Assembly (NCBI GenBank): GCA_030645455.1
Contig: JAUSNA010000032.1
Location: 1 to 35,331 of the forward strand
Reading direction: 5' to 3'
Origin: Candidatus Levyibacteriota bacterium
GTDB taxonomy: Bacteria; Patescibacteriota; Microgenomatia; Levybacterales; GWA1-39-11
DNA: 35,331 nucleotides
Position numbers and translations under genes: made by a program. The notes under the pieces were generated by a model that saw nothing but the letters and a program-made list of their open reading frames with translations, had not been told where the DNA came from and made no database searches. Positions 30,557-35,331 of the stretch are shown piece after piece; positions within the stretch are counted from its first letter, which is position 1, and every line of letters begins with the position of its first letter.

Positions 30557-31492
30557 ATGAGAGAAACGCTTACACCATACCCATTTACTGCTACAGAATC
30601 TAGAAAAACAATAGAGGATGCAACGATTCAACGTGCAAAAGAGTTGTTTGCAATGCCCGTGTTTGAAACCAACAACCAGGAAGAACTACTCTCTTCTTTT
30701 CATACCTACTATACCTTCGCGAATATGCTATTTAATGAAGAGGAAGAGCTTCGCAATTCAGGAACTAATGGGGCTAATCTGTATTACCATGGCAGACAAC
30801 ATGCTGTTCAACAAGTCACCTATGACGCAATAAGCATTGCAAAAGCAATTATACAGCGAAATGATAGTTTTTCATCGCATCTCAGTGCGGAAGGCACAAT
30901 CTCTATTTTATTAGGTGCTATGTATCATGATGCAGGATATGTAAATGGAGGGCCTGTGGAAAATTATTCGGCACGGACCCCTATCCATGTTGACGAATCG
31001 ATAAAAGAACTACACTCCCACTTAAACCTACTAGGCTTGCCAGGAGTTGATGTCCAAAAAGTAGCATTCCTAGGTGAAATCGGAATTCATGGAACGCATT
31101 TTCCCTATACAGAAAATAGGCTTGCGGAGTTTGTAAAGCTCACAAGTGATAGGTCACCAAATGACAAAAAGGAAGCGCAAATTGTTAGACTTTCGGTGCA
31201 ACTGGCCGATCTGGGAGGCCAATGCGCACGTGTTGATTATTTTCCAGATCAAGTTAAGGCACTACGAGCAGAAATGAATGAGACTAGCGCTGGCCTGGGA
31301 ACCGCTATAATTGGTGCAGATCACGAGCTTGCTGCTAATTGCGAATTTTTCTTGTCCAACTGTGTTGGCCATAACCCTCCACCGAAAAGAAATGTGGAAA
31401 CAACAGCAATAGCGTTCTTTGGGGCAAACGAGAGCAAACCTTTTCGGGATGCTATATTCAGAATTGGAGAGCACAATTTTGACCCCAAATAG
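30557..31492 (+). CDS. HD-domain/PDEase-like metal-dependent phosphohydrolase
   Basis: LYYHGRQHAVQQVTYDAISIAKAI...ISILLGAMYHDAGYVNGG...TPIHVDESIKELHS...IGIHGTHFPYT...LADLGG: H...HD...D ligand pattern. Confidence 0.65.
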   Translation: MRETLTPYPFTATESRKTIEDATIQRAKELFAMPVFETNNQEELLSSFHTYYTFANMLFNEEEELRNSGTNGANLYYHGRQHAVQQVTYDAISIAKAIIQRNDSFSSHLSAEGTISILLGAMYHDAGYVNGGPVENYSARTPIHVDESIKELHSHLNLLGLPGVDVQKVAFLGEIGIHGTHFPYTENRLAEFVKLTSDRSPNDKKEAQIVRLSVQLADLGGQCARVDYFPDQVKALRAEMNETSAGLGTAIIGADHELAANCEFFLSNCVGHNPPPKRNVETTAIAFFGANESKPFRDAIFRIGEHNFDPK

Positions 31493-31664
31493 CCTCAGAG
31501 TGAAATTTTCCTTGATTTTTTCCTTCAAAATGGACAAAATCCTGACATTTTGAACCGATTTTTTACGTTCCAAAACCTTGACATATAATCGTACTCTGCT
31601 AGAATCCGTACTTGTGCCCATGAAGTTAGACTTTGTGCCTAGCCTCAAATAACACAAAAAAAGC

Positions 31665-32411
31665 ATGTCTATAGCAGGTAAGACAATGCTTCTGATCGTT
31701 CTTTTTTTAGGACTCTCAGGAGCGCAATCACAATCATTTGCCCGGGAAAAACTAACCTCCCTTACAATAGTAGGTAAAGCACCAAAAAGTGTTTCCTGTA
31801 CTCCATTACAATCCTTATTAGTCACGCAAAATTCAACGTGTACATATGAAAAACTCTCTCAAAGTGATTCCTCGGCTAAGGCAAATACTAAGAACCCTGA
31901 AGAGCAACTGAATGTTTACTCTTATGCTACCGAGCCTACATATTACGTTCCTCCGGCAGAAATTCCACAGCCGACGGTAACGCCAATACAAATAATCGTA
32001 TCAAGTATTACCCCCAATCCCATACAACAAGCGCCACTTGATATGGTGCCGGCCGATAGCGCAAATCTAAATAATGACCTCATATTAGACCTTATTAATT
32101 CCCACAGAGCTTCTATTGGAAAGGCCGCTTTCCAAAAAGATGAAGCACTTTGCTCTCTTGCGCAAACCCGTTCAACCGAATTATCAGGTGAATTTGCAAA
32201 TGGGGGTCTTCACTCGGGACTTTATAATAGAAATCTACCGTATTGGATAACGGAAAACGCAAAATGGGGTTCAAATGAAGCAGGAACCGTTAAATGGTGG
32301 CTCAACTCACCTATTCACAGACGGGCTATCGAGGGCGACTACACGTATTCGTGCGGATATTGTAATGGCACTAAATGCTCTCAGCTTTTTACTTCTTACA
32401 CACCCAAATAA
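31665..32411 (+). CDS. Secreted CAP (SCP/PR1)-domain protein
   Basis: N-terminal signal; NNDLILDLINSHRASIGKAAFQKDEALCSLAQTRSTELSGEFANGGLHSGLYNRNLPYWITENAKWGSNEAGTVKWWLNSPIHRRAIEG. Confidence 0.85.
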   Translation: MSIAGKTMLLIVLFLGLSGAQSQSFAREKLTSLTIVGKAPKSVSCTPLQSLLVTQNSTCTYEKLSQSDSSAKANTKNPEEQLNVYSYATEPTYYVPPAEIPQPTVTPIQIIVSSITPNPIQQAPLDMVPADSANLNNDLILDLINSHRASIGKAAFQKDEALCSLAQTRSTELSGEFANGGLHSGLYNRNLPYWITENAKWGSNEAGTVKWWLNSPIHRRAIEGDYTYSCGYCNGTKCSQLFTSYTPK

Positions 32412-32458
32412 TAGTTATTAGCTGGTAGTTGGTGGTAAACTCCTGTAAAATAAACCTC

Positions 32459-33028
32459 ATGACAAAGAAAAATTCCAAAAATAAACAACTTGAGGTTCTG
32501 GCTATTCGCCTCACAGAATTCATCGGTACACCTCTTTCGATAATTATCCATACCGCCCTATTTGTCATTGCATTCTTGTTTTATTTTTTTGGTGTTCCAT
32601 TCGAAACCATCCTTTTGGTTCTGACTACAATAGTCTCTCTTGAAGCAATTTATCTTTCACTTTTCATACAATTATCTGTCAATAAAAACACCCAAAGTCT
32701 TGAAGAGGTTGAAGAAGACATTGAAGAAATTCAGGAAGATGTTGAAGGTCTTGAGGGCGAATTTGATGAAATTCAGGAAGATGTTGAAGGTCTTGAGGGC
32801 AACATTAAAAAACTACGTGATGGTATAAAAGATATTGGTGCCGAAATTGAAGATATTTCAGAGGACGTTGATAAGTTGGGGGAAGATGAACAATCAGAAG
32901 AAGAACTTGCCCACATTCAATCGAATAAATCGCTAAAAAATATCGAAAAGGAGATATTGACCCTCTCAACAGGAATACTGGCTTTAAAAGACGATCTGGA
33001 AGTGCTCAAGCGAACAATCAAGAAGTAA
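32459..33028 (+). CDS. Two-TM membrane protein (DUF1003/low-affinity iron permease-like N-terminus) with acidic coiled-coil tail
   Basis: LTEFIGTPLSIIIHTALFVIAFLFYFFGVPFETILLVLTTIVSLEAIYLSLFIQLSVNKNTQSLEEVEEDIEEIQEDVEGLEGEFDEIQEDVEGLEG. Start chosen at MTKKNSKN. Confidence 0.65.
   Translation: MTKKNSKNKQLEVLAIRLTEFIGTPLSIIIHTALFVIAFLFYFFGVPFETILLVLTTIVSLEAIYLSLFIQLSVNKNTQSLEEVEEDIEEIQEDVEGLEGEFDEIQEDVEGLEGNIKKLRDGIKDIGAEIEDISEDVDKLGEDEQSEEELAHIQSNKSLKNIEKEILTLSTGILALKDDLEVLKRTIKK
32726..32800 (+). repeat. Tandem in-frame repeat, period 42 bp
   Basis: gaaattcaggaagatgttgaaggtcttgagggc at 32726-32758 and 32768-32800. Confidence 0.92.
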
Positions 33029-33030
33029 TA

Positions 33031-34056
33031 CTATTCCCCCATTTCGAGATATTTCTCGGCATCAATTGCTGCCTGGCAGCCATATCCTGCTGCAGTTACT
33101 CCTTGCATATAAGTACTATCATGCACATCTCCTGATACAAAAACACCCTCAATATTTGTTTTTGAACCTGGATATTGCTTGATAAATCCTTTTTCATCCT
33201 TCTCAATACCCTCAAATATTTGGGAATTGGGAATATGACCGATTGCAACAAATATACCATCCGCTGGAAATTCCCAAACAATCTCATTATTTTCATTAGA
33301 AACTATACTCCCACCCAATTCTTCGACAGATAAATCCTTTTCATCATTTTGAACTTTGACTTTAATTTTTGCATTTTGATCTTTGATTTTTGATTTTAAG
33401 CGAAGCGCTTCCACCTTCATTTCACCTAAAACTTCTAAAGGCTCCGTATTCCAAATAACTTTTATTTTTTCATTTTCAAACACCTTTTTCTGCATTACAT
33501 CAGAAGCCTTAAATTCTTCTCGTCTGTGGATGACATAAACTTCTTGAGCAAACTTCGTTAAGACCAATGCTTCCTCCATTGCACTATCTCCACCTCCAAT
33601 TACGACTACTCTTTTGTTGCGGTAAAAGGCTGCATCGCATGGTGCGCAGGAACTGACACCTCTTCCGATTTTCTCCTGTTCTCCTGGAATCTGTAACCAT
33701 TTTGTATCCGCCCCGGTGGAGACAATTATAGATTTTGAGTAATATTTTTTATCATCATCTGTTGATACTTCAAAAGGTTTACTGGTATAGTTTGCTCCGG
33801 TAAAATTGACATCGAGTATCTCCGCTCCATACCTCACCGCCTGATCCCTCATACGCTTCATAAGTTCCGGTCCCATGATGGGTTCAGGAAAACCGGGAAA
33901 GTTCTCGACCTCTGTCGTTAGCATGAGTTGTCCACCCCACTTACGGCCGGCAAGTATTAGAGTTTTTCTATTGCCTCGACTTGCATAAATACCTGCAGTT
34001 AGTCCCGATGGACCGCTTCCGATGATGATGACATCATAAAGAGTTTTATTTTCCAT
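33031..34056 (-). CDS. trxB: Thioredoxin reductase
   Basis: YDVIIIGSGPSGLTAGIYASRGNRKTLIL...SSCAPCDAAFYRNKRVVVIGGGDSAMEEALVLTKFAQEVYVIHRR...GVFVSGDVHDSTYMQGVTAAGYGCQAAIDAEKYL. Confidence 0.95.
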   Translation of the reverse strand: MENKTLYDVIIIGSGPSGLTAGIYASRGNRKTLILAGRKWGGQLMLTTEVENFPGFPEPIMGPELMKRMRDQAVRYGAEILDVNFTGANYTSKPFEVSTDDDKKYYSKSIIVSTGADTKWLQIPGEQEKIGRGVSSCAPCDAAFYRNKRVVVIGGGDSAMEEALVLTKFAQEVYVIHRREEFKASDVMQKKVFENEKIKVIWNTEPLEVLGEMKVEALRLKSKIKDQNAKIKVKVQNDEKDLSVEELGGSIVSNENNEIVWEFPADGIFVAIGHIPNSQIFEGIEKDEKGFIKQYPGSKTNIEGVFVSGDVHDSTYMQGVTAAGYGCQAAIDAEKYLEMGE

Positions 34057-34123
34057 AATTTAAGTACAAAAAAAGCGCTATACGCAAAGTATTAACTAAA
34101 CGCTAGACGCTATTTACTAAACG

Positions 34124-34444
34124 CTAGTTAAGCGCTTCATCAATTGCTTTTTTTAGAATATCTTTTCCCTGAACACCCACCAACGTCTTGTATGGTTTTC
34201 CGTCCTTAAAGACAATAAGTGTTGGAATAGACATAACGCCATAATTTCCCGGGGTATTGATGTTCTCGTCGACATTAATTTTTCCAAATTTCACTTTATC
34301 ACCATACTCTCCTGCTAATTCGTCAACAACTGGAGCAATCATTAGACATGGCTGACACCATTCCGCCCAAAAATCAACCAAAACGGGAGCCGTTGCTTCT
34401 AGTACTTCTTTTTGAAATGATTCGTCTGTTAATTTGTCTATCAT
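34124..34444 (-). CDS. trxA: Thioredoxin
   Basis: APVLVDFWAEWCQPCLMIAPVVDELAGEYGDKVKFGKINVDEN...GVMSIPTLIVFKDGKPYKTLVG. Confidence 0.95.
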   Translation of the reverse strand: MIDKLTDESFQKEVLEATAPVLVDFWAEWCQPCLMIAPVVDELAGEYGDKVKFGKINVDENINTPGNYGVMSIPTLIVFKDGKPYKTLVGVQGKDILKKAIDEALN

Positions 34445-34661
34445 ACCTTTATTTATTAAAGCGGATATCAGTATAGTCTGAAAATTTAACGTTTGTCAAG
34501 TATACATTTAGTAGTAAACAATAACACCAAACACTATTTAGCCAGTTTAATTGACTGGTAGAAAAAACTCTCCATATCCAAAAATATACACTTCTTACAC
34601 GATAAAATTCGCCAAAAAGGCGAATCTTATCTTTAACTTAACAAACTACAATCAGAATGAA

Positions 34662-35114
34662 TTACTTAGTGTAGTACGAACGTATTTGATACAAAAAGTA
34701 AAACCCTATTAAAGTAAACAGAACTCCTGCCAATGCAAGAGAAACAATGTTGGCGATAAGTCCTACAACCTCACTGTAATAAAGCAATTTCCACCCCTGC
34801 ATCTTTTTTGCTTTCGTTCCCGGAAAAGCTGCAAGAAGAAGCGCTGACGAAACTAGTCCGAAAAGCACAACTACAAATCCTGTTCCTGCTCCATTAGCGC
34901 CACTTATCATGACAATCGGTGCAAGAAACGTAAATATTCCGAGCCCAACTAAAGCAGTAACAACTCCTAAAACTCCAAAAATTAGTGCAAGCCAAGGGGT
35001 AATGGTAACTATCGCATCCTTTCCACCCTTAGGTAATTCCGGCAACTTTTTGAAGTATTCTCCAACCATGTCGATATATGAATCTACCGTATTGTTTTGA
35101 GCCATTATGTTCAC
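34662..35114 (-). CDS. Small multi-pass membrane protein of unknown function
   Basis: ORF with several predicted TM helices (WLALIFGVLGVVTALVGLGIFTFLAPIVMI; FVVVLFGLVSSALLLAAF; VVGLIANIVSLALAGVLFTLIGFYFLY). Confidence 0.7.
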   Translation of the reverse strand: MNIMAQNNTVDSYIDMVGEYFKKLPELPKGGKDAIVTITPWLALIFGVLGVVTALVGLGIFTFLAPIVMISGANGAGTGFVVVLFGLVSSALLLAAFPGTKAKKMQGWKLLYYSEVVGLIANIVSLALAGVLFTLIGFYFLYQIRSYYTK

Positions 35115-35193
35115 CTCCTCTCCTATTTAGCATATCACAACTCTTATCAAGAGCTAAATGATTAAAAAGCATATGGTACAATCATTCTATCTC

Positions 35194-35331
35194 ATGAATG
35201 ATACTTTCTCAGTTATTATCCCCGCGCTGAATGAAGAGAAGCTCCTTCCCCGCTTACTTGAGGAGTTAAAGAAACAAACCGATAAAAATTTCGAAGTTAT
35301 TCTTGTCGATGCAAATTCAACTGACCGGACT
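35194..35331 (+). CDS. Glycosyltransferase family 2, truncated by window edge
   Basis: MNDTFSVIIPALNEEKLLPRLLEELKKQTDKNFEVILVDANSTDRT. Confidence 0.85.
   Translation, partial: MNDTFSVIIPALNEEKLLPRLLEELKKQTDKNFEVILVDANSTDRT

Noticed and set aside
31262-31825. 187-aa minus-strand ORF spanning the HD-gene end and CAP-gene start
   Set aside because: Overlaps two better-supported genes; composition looks like random antisense translation.

Overview
AT-rich window with compact gene packing, resembling a Candidate Phyla Radiation (Patescibacteria/Microgenomates-like) genome; this lineage call is an inference from gene style only. Left to right it holds: a truncated SdrD-B-repeat surface protein; two tandem alkaline-phosphatase/sulfatase-superfamily membrane enzymes; a Tat-signal GH10 protein; an envelope glycan locus (GT4, GT2, two Wzy/WaaL-type proteins, a WecG/TagA GT, an initiating sugar-phosphate transferase); a probable azol(in)e RiPP (TOMM) locus at about 14.2-20.9 kb; a cupredoxin, an arylsulfotransferase-like protein and a CBS-less IMP dehydrogenase; a tRNA-Ala(TGC)-23S-5S operon with no adjacent 16S and a probable group I intron in 23S; and Crp-like, HD/PDE-like, CAP-domain, coiled-coil, TrxB and TrxA genes, ending in a truncated GT2. 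The RiPP locus combines YcaO, SagB-type dehydrogenase, PqqD-like RRE, HprK-like kinase, a fused S26-peptidase-like/nucleotidyltransferase protein, and a 70-aa precursor whose core has S-x-x-C-x-x hexads. It is the best candidate for an undescribed system. No CRISPR array or transposase was seen.
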